From Bacillota bacterium (GTDB taxonomy: Bacteria; Bacillota; Sulfobacillia; JAUYEG01), in assembly GCA_030691505.1 (NCBI GenBank), contig JAUYEG010000163.1, forward strand, positions 21,630 through 85,629: a stretch of DNA of 64,000 bases, in the 5' to 3' direction. The notes under the pieces are model-generated. The model saw only the letters and a program-made list of their open reading frames with translations. It was not told the DNA's origin and searched no databases. Positions 43,303-50,941 of the stretch are shown here, piece after piece. Position 1 is the stretch's first letter, and the number at the start of each line of letters is the position of its first letter. A program made the translations under genes and the position numbers.

Positions 43303-43348
43303 TTGACGCTGGGAAGACAAACCTGAGTTATGCTCGCAGGAACATAAC
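43303..43348 (+). promoter_or_regulatory. Probable promoter and operator of tupABC
   Basis: TTGACG (43303-43308) is followed after 19 bp by a TTATGC-like -10. The -10 is overlapped by the perfect inverted repeat GTTATG-N10-CATAAC (43327-43348). The arms resemble sites used by ModE/TunR-type oxyanion regulators (GTTAT...ATAAC); that assignment is an inference. Apart from this, the 466-bp space between ytxC and tupA (42939-43404) shows a CAGGG/CCCTG hairpin at about 43351-43370 and nothing else I can name. Confidence 0.5.
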
Positions 43349-43404
43349 GCACAGGGCGCGAATCCCCTGTTAGCTTGTCATTTCGTGGCTTCGGAGGTGC
43401 ATCT

Positions 43405-44298
43405 GTGCCCGCTTCCCGATCACGGACCGGTCGCACGCTGACCGCGTTACTTGCCGTCGCGACACTCATGGCGCTGGTCTGGGCGACCGCAGTCGGCTGT
43501 CGGATGCCGTGGGCCCGGGCGCAAAAGGAGATCGTCCTGGCCACCACCACAAGCACACGCGATTCGGGCCTCCTGGACGTTCTGGTACCGGTGTTCGAGC
43601 AAAAAGGCACGTACATCGTCAAGCCGGTCGCGGTCGGCACGGGTCAGGCCATCGCGCTAGGCAGGAGAGGCGAAGCCGACGTCCTGCTCACGCACGCGCC
43701 GGCCTCGGAGAGGCCGCTCGTCCAGGACGGCACCGTCACCTCTCGCCGGCTCGTCATGCACAACGACTTCGTGATCGTCGGGCCGCCGGCCGACCCGGCA
43801 GACGTCAGGGCAACCCCCGCCGCGGCGGACGCGCTGGGAGCCATCGCCGCCCGCAGGGCGCTTTTTGTGTCGCGCGGCGACGATTCCGGAACACACATGA
43901 TGGAGAAGTCTCTCTGGCAAGCGGCGTCCGTGACCCCCGGGGGAACATGGTATCAGGAGACCGGCCTGGGGATGGGCGAGACATTGCGGGTAGCCAGCGA
44001 GAAGGACGGGTACACCCTCACCGACCGGGCAACCTACCTGGCCTTGAAAGGCATACTCAGCCTTGACGTGGTTCAAGAGGGGGACCCGGCGCTCCTTAAC
44101 ATCTATCACGTCATGCAGGTCAGCCAGACCAAGTTCCCCAGGGTCAACGCCAAGGGGGCGCAGGCGTTTGCGGACTTCCTGCTGTCGGCGGAAACTCAGC
44201 AGGTCATCAGCACCTTTGGCGCCGATAAGTACGGCGAGCCGCTCTTCTTCGCCGACGGAGGCAAGACGGAGGAGCAGCTGACCGGGGGGCCCCGGTAG
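43405..44298 (+). CDS. tupA: Tungstate-binding protein TupA
   Basis: Extracytoplasmic tungstate-binding protein (297 aa). Basic N-terminus, hydrophobic signal (about 11-30) and a plausible lipobox ending ATAVGC, so probably a lipoprotein. The mature part begins with the TupA signature TTTSTRDSGLLDVLVP. GTGQAIALGRRGEADVLLTH, NDFVIVGPPADPADV, FVSRGDDSGTHMMEK and TDRATYLAL all match the TupA/WtpA-like ligand-binding fold. GTG 43405 follows GGAGGT. It is the first gene of tupABC. Molybdate binding cannot be excluded, but TTTST at the start favours tungstate. Confidence 0.93.
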   Translation: MPASRSRTGRTLTALLAVATLMALVWATAVGCRMPWARAQKEIVLATTTSTRDSGLLDVLVPVFEQKGTYIVKPVAVGTGQAIALGRRGEADVLLTHAPASERPLVQDGTVTSRRLVMHNDFVIVGPPADPADVRATPAAADALGAIAARRALFVSRGDDSGTHMMEKSLWQAASVTPGGTWYQETGLGMGETLRVASEKDGYTLTDRATYLALKGILSLDVVQEGDPALLNIYHVMQVSQTKFPRVNAKGAQAFADFLLSAETQQVISTFGADKYGEPLFFADGGKTEEQLTGGPR

Positions 44299-44360
44299 CC
44301 CGGGCCCGCGTCCGGCCCTGACCGCTTGACTACATGTAGCTTCTAGGGGAGGGTGAGTTG

Positions 44361-45059
44361 GTGCGGTTGATCATCGACGGAATCGTCGAGGGCCTCAGGT
44401 TGTTGGCTAGTCTCGACCGCGAGGTTCTCCGCATCACATGGCTGACCCTTCGGGTATCAGGCACCGCAACAGTGATCGCCGTGCTGGCCGGCGTGCCGCT
44501 CGGAACGTGGCTGGGTCTGGCACGCTTTCGCGGCCGGGGCACGCTCATCACGATCGTCAACGTCGGCATGGGCCTGCCGCCGGTCATCGCCGGCCTGCTG
44601 GTGTCCATCCTCCTCTGGCGTAGCGGCCCGCTCGGCGCGCTGCGCTTGCTCTACACGCCGACGGCCATGATCATTGCCCAGGGCCTGATAGCATCGCCGC
44701 TCGTGATCGGCCTCACCCGGTCCGCGATCGAAAGCCTGGACACGGGACTGCAGGAACAGCTGCTATCGCTCGGCGCATCCCGCCGGCAGATGCTCTGGTC
44801 CCTGCTCGGCGAGTGCAGGCTGGGCCTGATGGCAGCGGTGATCGCCGGTTTCGGCGGAGTGGTAAGCGAGGTCGGGGCCTCGATAATGGTCGGCGGCAAC
44901 ATCCCAGGCCATACGCGCGTGCTGACGACCGCGATCGTTCTCGAGGTCTCGCGCGGGCAATTCGGAGCAGCCATCGCCCTGAGCACGGTTCTCATGGTAC
45001 TGGCGTACTTGACGACCGCCATCCTGACCGGACTGCAGCAGAAGGGATCGCGAGCGTGA
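44361..45059 (+). CDS. tupB: Tungstate ABC transporter permease TupB
   Basis: Permease subunit (232 aa) with about five to six transmembrane helices. The cytoplasmic coupling loop QLLSLGASRRQMLWSLLGE contains the EAA-type Gly. GVPLGTWLGLARFRGRG and GGVVSEVGASIMVGGNIPGH are typical for TupB/WtpB. The start is GTG 44361 (or TTG 44358) behind GGGGAGG. Its stop overlaps the tupC start. Confidence 0.92.
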   Translation: MRLIIDGIVEGLRLLASLDREVLRITWLTLRVSGTATVIAVLAGVPLGTWLGLARFRGRGTLITIVNVGMGLPPVIAGLLVSILLWRSGPLGALRLLYTPTAMIIAQGLIASPLVIGLTRSAIESLDTGLQEQLLSLGASRRQMLWSLLGECRLGLMAAVIAGFGGVVSEVGASIMVGGNIPGHTRVLTTAIVLEVSRGQFGAAIALSTVLMVLAYLTTAILTGLQQKGSRA

Positions 45060-46198
45060 CCCCCATCGTCCGCCTTGAGGGCGTCCAGGTGGTGCGCGGC
45101 GGGCGCCCGATACTGGACGTGGGTAGTCTCACGATCGAGCCGGGAGAGCTGCTGGGGATTGTGGGCCCCAACGGTTCCGGAAAGAGCACCCTGCTAAAGG
45201 TGCTGGCGATGGTATTGGTGCCCGACACGGGTCAGGTCAGCGTCGACGGGAAACCCGTGTCCTCTCGTGACGTCGACCCGTCCCTGCTGCTGGCGGCAAG
45301 GCGGAGGGTGACCATGGTCTTTCAATCCCCGGTGCTGCTGATGCGCAGCGTCTTCGACAACGTCGCAGCCGGACTGCGTTTTCGCGGCGCCCCGGAGGCC
45401 GAGACCCGGCGCCGCACGGCCTTCTGGCTTGACCGGCTGGGTATCGGAAAGCTGGCCGGACGGCGCCCCGGGGGCCTGTCCGGCGGCGAGGTCCAGCGGG
45501 TCGCCCTGGCACGCGCGCTGGTCCTTGAGCCTGATCTGCTGCTGCTCGACGAGCCCACGGCCAACCTCGATTGGCCGACGCGCACCAGACTCTTCGGCGA
45601 CCTTCGGGCTATCCTTGGGGAGATCAGGGCCGGAGCTGTGCTGGTCACGCACGATATCCACGAAGCGCCCCACTTCGCGGACCGCCTGGCGGTGATGCGG
45701 GGCGGCCGTGTGGTCCAGTCAGGCATACCGGCAGAGGTTATGGACGGCCCGGCCGACGTCGAAACCGCGGTGTTCTTAGGGTACGACAACGTTGTGCCGG
45801 CCGCGCTGGTCGCTGGCGCAGCCGCAGGCGACGCCGTAGGCGCCGCGCGCGGCGGCTTGGGCGCGGCGGCGGGCGGCGGAGGCGCGATGTTTTGCATCGG
45901 CCCGGACCGGGTGCGAGCGATGGCCGCGAGCGGCGGCCGGGCGGCGATGACGGCCGCGGGCGAACCGCGCGGGGGCCACGCGGAGGGTCGGTTGGTCTTC
46001 ACAGGACAGGTCGCAAAACTGGCCCCCTGGGGACCGCTCTACAGGGTCAGCATCGTATTGGCCGCAGCAAGAGAAGGCATCCTGACCGGCACCTGCCCGG
46101 CGCAGGACGTGATCGATGGGTCGGTCGCGGAAGGCAAGGCGGTCGCACTGGTCCTCAACTCGGCTGACGGCGTGCTTGTGCCGCCTCCGGGCAGGTGA
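45056..46198 (+). CDS. tupC: Tungstate ABC transporter ATPase TupC with TOBE-like C-terminus
   Basis: ATPase (380 aa). Walker A GPNGSGKSTLLKV, Q-loop MVFQSPVLLM, signature LSGGEVQRVALARALV, Walker B LLLLDEPTANLDW and the switch His in VTHDIHEAPHF. After residue 240 comes an Ala/Gly-rich stretch, then a TOBE-like domain (LVFTGQVAKLAPWGPLYRVS) of the kind that senses oxyanion in Mod/Tup/Wtp ATPases. The GTG start is inside the tupB stop (GTGA), so translation is coupled. Tungsten would supply aldehyde:ferredoxin oxidoreductase or formate dehydrogenase, neither encoded here. Confidence 0.93.
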   Translation: MTPIVRLEGVQVVRGGRPILDVGSLTIEPGELLGIVGPNGSGKSTLLKVLAMVLVPDTGQVSVDGKPVSSRDVDPSLLLAARRRVTMVFQSPVLLMRSVFDNVAAGLRFRGAPEAETRRRTAFWLDRLGIGKLAGRRPGGLSGGEVQRVALARALVLEPDLLLLDEPTANLDWPTRTRLFGDLRAILGEIRAGAVLVTHDIHEAPHFADRLAVMRGGRVVQSGIPAEVMDGPADVETAVFLGYDNVVPAALVAGAAAGDAVGAARGGLGAAAGGGGAMFCIGPDRVRAMAASGGRAAMTAAGEPRGGHAEGRLVFTGQVAKLAPWGPLYRVSIVLAAAREGILTGTCPAQDVIDGSVAEGKAVALVLNSADGVLVPPPGR

Positions 46199-46238
46199 AA
46201 GGCGGCCGTAGGTGCTGAAGGGAGCCGGTGCCCGGCCC

Positions 46239-46269
46239 AAAAGCGAAAACCACGGCCCGAAGGCCGTGG
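46239..46269 (-). terminator. Intrinsic terminator after tRNA-Val
   Basis: Minus-strand hairpin CCACGGCC-TTCG-GGCCGTGG (46269-46250) followed by TTTTCGCTTTT. It lies just 3' of the tRNA-Val gene and between it and convergent tupC. Confidence 0.75.
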
Positions 46270-46279
46270 CGGCGAATCC

Positions 46280-46356
46280 TGGTGGGCCCATCAGGAATCG
46301 AACCTGAGACCTCTGCCATGTCAAGACAGCGCTCTAACCATCTGAGCTATGAGCCC
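46280..46356 (-). tRNA. tRNA-Val (GAC)
   Basis: 77 bases including an encoded CCA end. Acceptor GGGCTCA pairs with TGGGCCC; the anticodon stem CTGTC/GGCAG encloses loop TTGACAT with anticodon GAC. The T arm has GGTTCGATTC. Confidence 0.95.
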
Positions 46357-46543
46357 AAACACTCGATCACGGTGCAGAGTCAATTGTAGCACAGCAGCAT
46401 CGAAAGCAAAAGCGAGTCTGATATGCGAGTCTGACTCCCGTAAACCACGCGCGCGCGAGCCGCGCATGCCGGCACGACGGGCAGGCCTGGCGCCGCCGGT
46501 CAACAGCCTGCTGAGCTTTCGCGTTTTAGCAGGCGCAGCCGGG

Positions 46544-46756
46544 CTACTCCTTGGGCAGCATCCACCGCCGCGTCGGGATATTGAACTTGAGCAGCCAAAG
46601 CCAAATTGTGGAGTCGGACCGAATGCCCAGGGTCCGCGCGACCTCCCGCATTGTGAGGTTGTCCACCACGTATAGCCGGTGAAGCAGGCCCTCGATGGGC
46701 TCACCGAATCTGGCTTCGATGTCCCTCATCAGCCTCGACTTGCGGACCCCCGCCAT
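46544..46756 (-). CDS. Small putative DNA-binding protein (helix-turn-helix)
   Basis: A 70-residue basic protein I cannot assign to a named family. The core RLYVVDNLTMREVARTLGIR followed by SDSTIWLWLLKFNIPTRRW reads as a helix-turn-helix, with NLTMREVARTLG as first helix and turn. The ATG at 46756 has AAGGGG nine bases upstream. An earlier in-frame ATG (46792) lies inside the palindromic promoter and is unlikely. It stands alone, so autoregulation through that palindrome is the simplest idea. Confidence 0.6.
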   Translation of the reverse strand: MAGVRKSRLMRDIEARFGEPIEGLLHRLYVVDNLTMREVARTLGIRSDSTIWLWLLKFNIPTRRWMLPKE

Positions 46757-46777
46757 CCAACGCCACCCCTTACCAGT

Positions 46778-46816
46778 TTCTGCTATGAGCATAGCAGAAC
46801 GCTATAAGGCGGTCAA
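46778..46816 (-). promoter_or_regulatory. Promoter with overlapping perfect palindrome
   Basis: Minus-strand TTGACC (46816-46811), 17-bp spacer, TATGCT (46793-46788). The -10 lies inside the perfect inverted repeat TTCTGCTATG-CT-CATAGCAGAA (46799-46778), with 10-bp arms and a 2-bp centre. A bound dimer would block transcription; the adjacent small HTH protein is the likely ligand (inference). Confidence 0.7.
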
Positions 46817-46857
46817 CGAACAAGCCGCAATTGGCGACGGAATACACATCGCGGAGG

Positions 46858-48318
46858 CTAGACCTTGACCTTTTTCCAGGCGCCGCGCGCGAAGACCAGG
46901 ACCATGATTAAAGCGCGGACAGCCGCATCCGCTGCCATCGCCATCCAGGCGCCCGCGGCGCCCCAGCCGAGCAGGGACATAAACACGTAGGTCAGGCCCA
47001 GTCTGACGACCCACATGCTCAGCGCGGTGGCGTACATCACCGAGCGGGTGTCGCCTGCGCCGCGCAGCGCACCCGAGAGCACGAAGCCCACGGCCATGAA
47101 GGGCTGTGCGACGCCGGTCCAACGCACGAGGGTGGTTGCCACCGGAACGAGATCCGCTTCTGGAGCGTAGAGAGCCAACCATAGGCCTGGCGCCGCGACA
47201 AACAGCAGCCCCATGAGGCCCATGAAAGCAAGCGCGATACGGACGCACTCGCGTCCGGACCGTTCCGCGGCGTCAGGCCGCCCATGGCCGAGGAATTGGC
47301 CCACAAGAGCAGAAGCCGACACGGACAGGCCGATGGAGGGCATGTGGGAGATCTCCTCGATGTTTTGCGCCAGTGTCGCCGCCGCCACGGCGATCGTTCC
47401 CTCGACGGCGACCATCTTGAGGTGCAGAATCATCGCCACGCTGAGCAGCATGCGCTCCGCGGTGGCCGGCACCCCGACGCGGAAGACACGCCAGAAGACC
47501 TCCGGCTTGACCTCCAGCAACCACTTGGGCCGGCTGACTACCAGACGGCCGCGCAGCACGAGCCAGATGATCACAATGCCGCCGGCGGCGCGCGAGATGC
47601 TCGTGGCGACCGCGGCCCCCAGCACGCCCAAGCGCGGGAAACCCAGATGGCCGAAGATCAGCACGTAGTTGAGAAAGACGTTGAGCACGTTGGCCACGAC
47701 GTTGACCCGCATCGATGTGTGCGTGTCGCCCGCACCACGCAGAGCGGCGGTCAGGACATTGGCCGTGTACATGAAGACCATGCCCCAGGCCAGCCCGCGC
47801 ATGTAGGACACGCCCAGCGGCATCACCTCCGGGGCGGCGCCCATGAAGCGGAGAATCGCGGGCGCGAGCAACCAAAACAGGACGGCCAGCATGGTGGATA
47901 GCACCACCGTGGCCAGCGAGGACTGGTGAGCCACCTCGGATGCCTCGTCCGGCTGACGACGGCCCATCGCCCTCGCGACGAGGGCCGTGGTGCCTGCCCC
48001 GACGCCAAGGAAGATTGAGAGCGTGAAGAACATCGGGCGGAAGGAAAGCCCGACCGCGGCGAGCGCGTTGCGGCCCAAGCGGGCGACCATCATCATGTCA
48101 ACGATCTGCGTTAGCGTGTGCAGGAACATCTCGGCAGCCACGGGCCAGGCCAGCCCGATAACCCAGCGCCTCAACAGGGCAAGGTTGCCTGCCATTTCCT
48201 CGAGGGGCAGACGCCCGCGTACGGCGCGGGGTGCCTGGGCCGCGGGTGTGGCCAGGTGGTTGTCGGGAGGCATGGCTGCTGGATTTCCTTGTTTCTCTCG
48301 GGCTTCGTTTTCGGCCAT
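46858..48318 (-). CDS. MATE-family efflux transporter
   Basis: MATE multidrug/metabolite exporter (486 aa) with 12 predicted helices in two homologous halves. MFLHTLTQIVDMMMVARLG in the first half and TLAQNIEEISHMPSIGLSVS in the second are typical. GAGDTHTSMRVNVVANVLNV and GAGDTRSVMYATALSMW are the paired loop repeats. The first 45 residues are polar and variable. ATG 48318 has no ribosome-binding site; ATG 48273 has a distant AAGGA, so the start is uncertain. Substrate unknown. It is divergent from the XRE regulator, which may control it. Confidence 0.9.
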   Translation of the reverse strand: MAENEAREKQGNPAAMPPDNHLATPAAQAPRAVRGRLPLEEMAGNLALLRRWVIGLAWPVAAEMFLHTLTQIVDMMMVARLGRNALAAVGLSFRPMFFTLSIFLGVGAGTTALVARAMGRRQPDEASEVAHQSSLATVVLSTMLAVLFWLLAPAILRFMGAAPEVMPLGVSYMRGLAWGMVFMYTANVLTAALRGAGDTHTSMRVNVVANVLNVFLNYVLIFGHLGFPRLGVLGAAVATSISRAAGGIVIIWLVLRGRLVVSRPKWLLEVKPEVFWRVFRVGVPATAERMLLSVAMILHLKMVAVEGTIAVAAATLAQNIEEISHMPSIGLSVSASALVGQFLGHGRPDAAERSGRECVRIALAFMGLMGLLFVAAPGLWLALYAPEADLVPVATTLVRWTGVAQPFMAVGFVLSGALRGAGDTRSVMYATALSMWVVRLGLTYVFMSLLGWGAAGAWMAMAADAAVRALIMVLVFARGAWKKVKV

Positions 48319-48466
48319 GGCGAGTATTATTCGGCTGCCAAATGATTAACCCTGCAGGCAGTCCAAGGCACGTCAGCCGCACCTGTCCTGCGCTTGAAAG
48401 GCGCCGCCGCGGGCCCCTTTTGGTTGACCAGCTAAGAGGGCATCCTTGCCTGCTTTGGCACAGACT

Positions 48467-48495
48467 TTAGAGCAAGGCTCTAAGCATGGTACAAT
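48467..48495 (+). promoter_or_regulatory. Promoter/operator of the XRE regulator
   Basis: TACAAT (48490-48495) has TTAGAG (48467-48472) 17 bp upstream. The -35 lies within the perfect inverted repeat TTAGAGC-AAG-GCTCTAA (48467-48483), a fitting XRE operator. It sits in the space between the divergent MATE gene and the regulator. Confidence 0.55.
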
Positions 48496-48564
48496 CCGTG
48501 ATGTACCGCCTTGCCTACCAGGAGATGCCATTATCGAAAGGGGTTGTCGCGGACGGACCGTCCA

Positions 48565-49356
48565 GTGCCCCGCGGCGGTTTTGGCCAGGCCTTTGCCAAT
48601 CGCCTGCGTGACGCCCGTTTGGCGGCACGAGGAGGCTTGGGCCTCGGTCAGCAGGAGATCGCCGACGCGATCGGGCTGAGCCAGGCAACGATCTCCGACT
48701 ACGAGCGCGGGCGCCGGCGCCCAAACCTCACCACGCTGCTCGCGCTTGCGCGCCTCCTCGGGGTTTCGGCGGATTGGCTGCTAACCGGGGATGACGCCCC
48801 GGCCGGTAGCGTGGCCGGAGCCGCGCAAGCCGGAGCCGGCCCGGCGGTGGCGCAGGGCGGGAGCCCCCGGCCCGGGCTGCTCGACAGTTCCCTCGTCGAC
48901 CTGCTGGGACTCAGCCGGCTGAGCTATCTTGGCGAGGCGGGCCTGCTTGGGACCGATATGCCGGCGCGTTCCGGAACCGGTCAGACCCCTGCTGCCGAAT
49001 TGACTGATGCCGCGGAGCACGGCCTGCGGACTGCGGAGCAACGCACGGCTTACCGGGCGGTTGCCAGGCTTACGCCGCGTAGCGATCTGGCCGTGAGCCG
49101 TGAGATGTCCTCTGGTGCCGAGTCCGTTATACTTTACACGGGCCCGGCAACCGGCGGCCTGGCCCCGGGCGACCTCCTGCTCGTCGGTTCTCGAGAACCG
49201 GGTCGTCCGGGAATGCACGTGGTTGCGCTGACGGAGGTCGGCTCCGCGACCGCGACCGGATCGTCTGTGTTCGCGGTCGCCCCGCCGGGCGGGAGCGTGC
49301 CGCCGGGCGCCACCCGGCATGGCACGGTGCTGGCTATCCTGCGGCGCGTAGACTGA
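48565..49356 (+). CDS. XRE-family regulator with S24-like C-terminal fold
   Basis: About 263 residues. The N-terminus is a clear XRE helix-turn-helix: LGQQEIADAIGLSQATISDY and then RRRPNLTTLLALARLLGVSA. A low-complexity Ala/Gly linker and an unassigned middle follow. The C-terminal 80 residues (VILYTGPATGGLAPGDLLLV, GRPGMHVVALTE, RHGTVLAILRRVD) look like the beta-rich fold of CI/LexA S24 domains, without an evident Ser/Lys dyad. The start is uncertain: GTG 48565 gives a compact N-terminus, while TTG 48544 and TTG 48511 are in frame. It is probably co-transcribed with the methyltransferase. Confidence 0.8.
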   Translation: MPRGGFGQAFANRLRDARLAARGGLGLGQQEIADAIGLSQATISDYERGRRRPNLTTLLALARLLGVSADWLLTGDDAPAGSVAGAAQAGAGPAVAQGGSPRPGLLDSSLVDLLGLSRLSYLGEAGLLGTDMPARSGTGQTPAAELTDAAEHGLRTAEQRTAYRAVARLTPRSDLAVSREMSSGAESVILYTGPATGGLAPGDLLLVGSREPGRPGMHVVALTEVGSATATGSSVFAVAPPGGSVPPGATRHGTVLAILRRVD

Positions 49357-49431
49357 CCTTCGCAGCGGAGGTGGGCTGCCATATCCCCCGGTGTAGACCA
49401 TCCCCCCCCACGCCCTGACCTCGGGCCGGCC

Positions 49432-50826
49432 ATGGCCCTGGAGCAGGCAAAACTGGCCATGGCTGATGCACAGCGCCTGCTCGGGCTGTACCTGGCCAGC
49501 GAAGCTCCCCCGCACGCGGGCGGCTCGCAGGAGACAGCCGAGATTCTGGTCCGCCCCGCGACTGACCTGGCCGGCGGGAGCACTGACGCGTTTGTTTGGC
49601 GGACGCGACGCGGCTGGCCCGGGGCGCGCCCGGGCAAGGTGCCGCAAGCTTTTGGCCGGACGGAGTTCCTTTCGGGTGCTGAGGTCGCGCGTCGGCTGGA
49701 ACATGCCCTGATGGCTACCGGAGGAGCGCGTGTCCGCCTTGTGGTTGCCTCCCGGACCGGGGGGACGACGCTTGAGGTCGGGGCAGGGCGCGTGCGACGC
49801 AGCAGCCTTACGGCTCACGAGGCTGCCGCCGCTCTGGCGGAAACCGGCGCCCTGCGCCAGGACGCCCCTGCCCCCGGCACACATGGCCGTCCTGAACCCC
49901 CAAACGATCCGCCTGCCGGGGGATTGGCGACCGCGGAAGGCATCGTCACCGGGCCCGTGCATGAGGCGGCTGGGGTTTCGCCGCCGCTTGCCGCCGGGAG
50001 CTTGCTCGACCCCGTTGAGGCACGCGATCTGCTGCAGGCAATCGGCATCGTCGGGCCCAAGGGCGACATCCGCCGGGACGAGCGGCGCAAGTACAATCAG
50101 ATCAGCCACCTGGTCGAGCTGCTGCGCGGGCTGCTCGAGCGGCTGCCGCGGGACCGCGAGCTGGTCATTGTTGACGCGGGCTGCGGCAAGTCCCAGCTGC
50201 TGCTGGTGCTCAATTACGTACTCACAGAAAAGCTCGGCCGCCGCGCCCGGCTCATCGGGCTCGACGCCGAGGCTGTGGCGGTGCGGGCCGCCCAGGGCCT
50301 TGTGCGCCGCGTGGGCTACCGCAATATGGAGTTCTGCGTGACCCCCATCAGGGCATGGCGGGCGCCGTCACGAGTCGATCTCGTCCTGTCGCTGCACGCC
50401 TGCGACACGGCGACGGACGAGGCCCTCGCCCTGGGCGTCGCGACAGGGGCGCAGGGAATCGTCGCGGTTCCCTGCTGCCAGCACGAGTTGGCCCCCCAAC
50501 TGCGAAGCAATGCCAGCGATCTCGCCCCACTGCTCGCACACCCCATTCTCCGGGCGCGCCTGGCTGACTGGCTGGCCGACGGGTTGCGCGCCCTCGTCCT
50601 CGAGTCGCACGGGTACTCGGTGGACGTACTGGAGTACATCTCGCCGCTCGACACGCCAAAAAACATCCTGCTGCGCGCGGAGTTGGCCATAGGCGGCGCG
50701 GACGCGGCGCAGCGGGCGGCCGGGCGGGCCGCCGAGGCCGATACTCTCATGAGCCGGTTCGGGGTGCGGCCCAGTCTGCCCGGCCTCATCGAGGCGATGC
50801 GGGCCTCGCTCAAGACCTGGACGTGA
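49432..50826 (+). CDS. SAM-dependent methyltransferase (Methyltransf_32-like)
   Basis: A 464-residue protein. The first 200 residues are Ala/Gly/Pro-rich and unassigned, with a short conserved-looking start (ALEQAKLAMADAQRLLGLYL). The C-terminal part is a class I methyltransferase: KYNQISHLVELLRGLLERLP, motif I VIVDAGCGKSQLLLVLNYVL, LIGLDAEAVAVRAA, LVLSLHACDTATDEALALG and VAVPCCQHEL. The DxxCGK...HACDTATDEAL...PCCQHE pattern is that of the GSTCD/METTL25-type family (PF13679 kind). Substrate unknown; RNA is plausible. It lies 75 bp after the XRE gene. Confidence 0.82.
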   Translation: MALEQAKLAMADAQRLLGLYLASEAPPHAGGSQETAEILVRPATDLAGGSTDAFVWRTRRGWPGARPGKVPQAFGRTEFLSGAEVARRLEHALMATGGARVRLVVASRTGGTTLEVGAGRVRRSSLTAHEAAAALAETGALRQDAPAPGTHGRPEPPNDPPAGGLATAEGIVTGPVHEAAGVSPPLAAGSLLDPVEARDLLQAIGIVGPKGDIRRDERRKYNQISHLVELLRGLLERLPRDRELVIVDAGCGKSQLLLVLNYVLTEKLGRRARLIGLDAEAVAVRAAQGLVRRVGYRNMEFCVTPIRAWRAPSRVDLVLSLHACDTATDEALALGVATGAQGIVAVPCCQHELAPQLRSNASDLAPLLAHPILRARLADWLADGLRALVLESHGYSVDVLEYISPLDTPKNILLRAELAIGGADAAQRAAGRAAEADTLMSRFGVRPSLPGLIEAMRASLKTWT

Positions 50827-50861
50827 GAAGCCGTGAGAAACGTGAAAAGCCGTGAGAAAGG

Positions 50862-50889
50862 AAACGGGCCCCGCCCTGGAGGCCCGTTT
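50862..50889. terminator. Hairpin between convergent genes
   Basis: AAACGGGCC/GGCCCGTTT with a 10-base loop. On the minus strand it is followed by CCTTTCTC, on the plus strand by no T run, so it serves mainly the S9 peptidase transcript. Just before it is the short direct repeat AGCCGTGAGAAA (twice, about 20 bp apart). Confidence 0.5.
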
Positions 50890-50941
50890 GGAGAGCAGCC
50901 GTACGCTGAGCCGGCGGCGGCGCGTGGTTGACTCTATGGCT

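Noticed and set aside
44813..45055. Long 5' extension of tupC
   Set aside because: It overlaps tupB in another frame; the real start is the GTG inside the tupB stop, which gives the normal ATPase N-terminus.
48781..50109. 442-codon minus-strand frame opposite the XRE regulator and methyltransferase
   Set aside because: Antisense to a frame with HTH and methyltransferase motifs; no own motif or ribosome-binding site.
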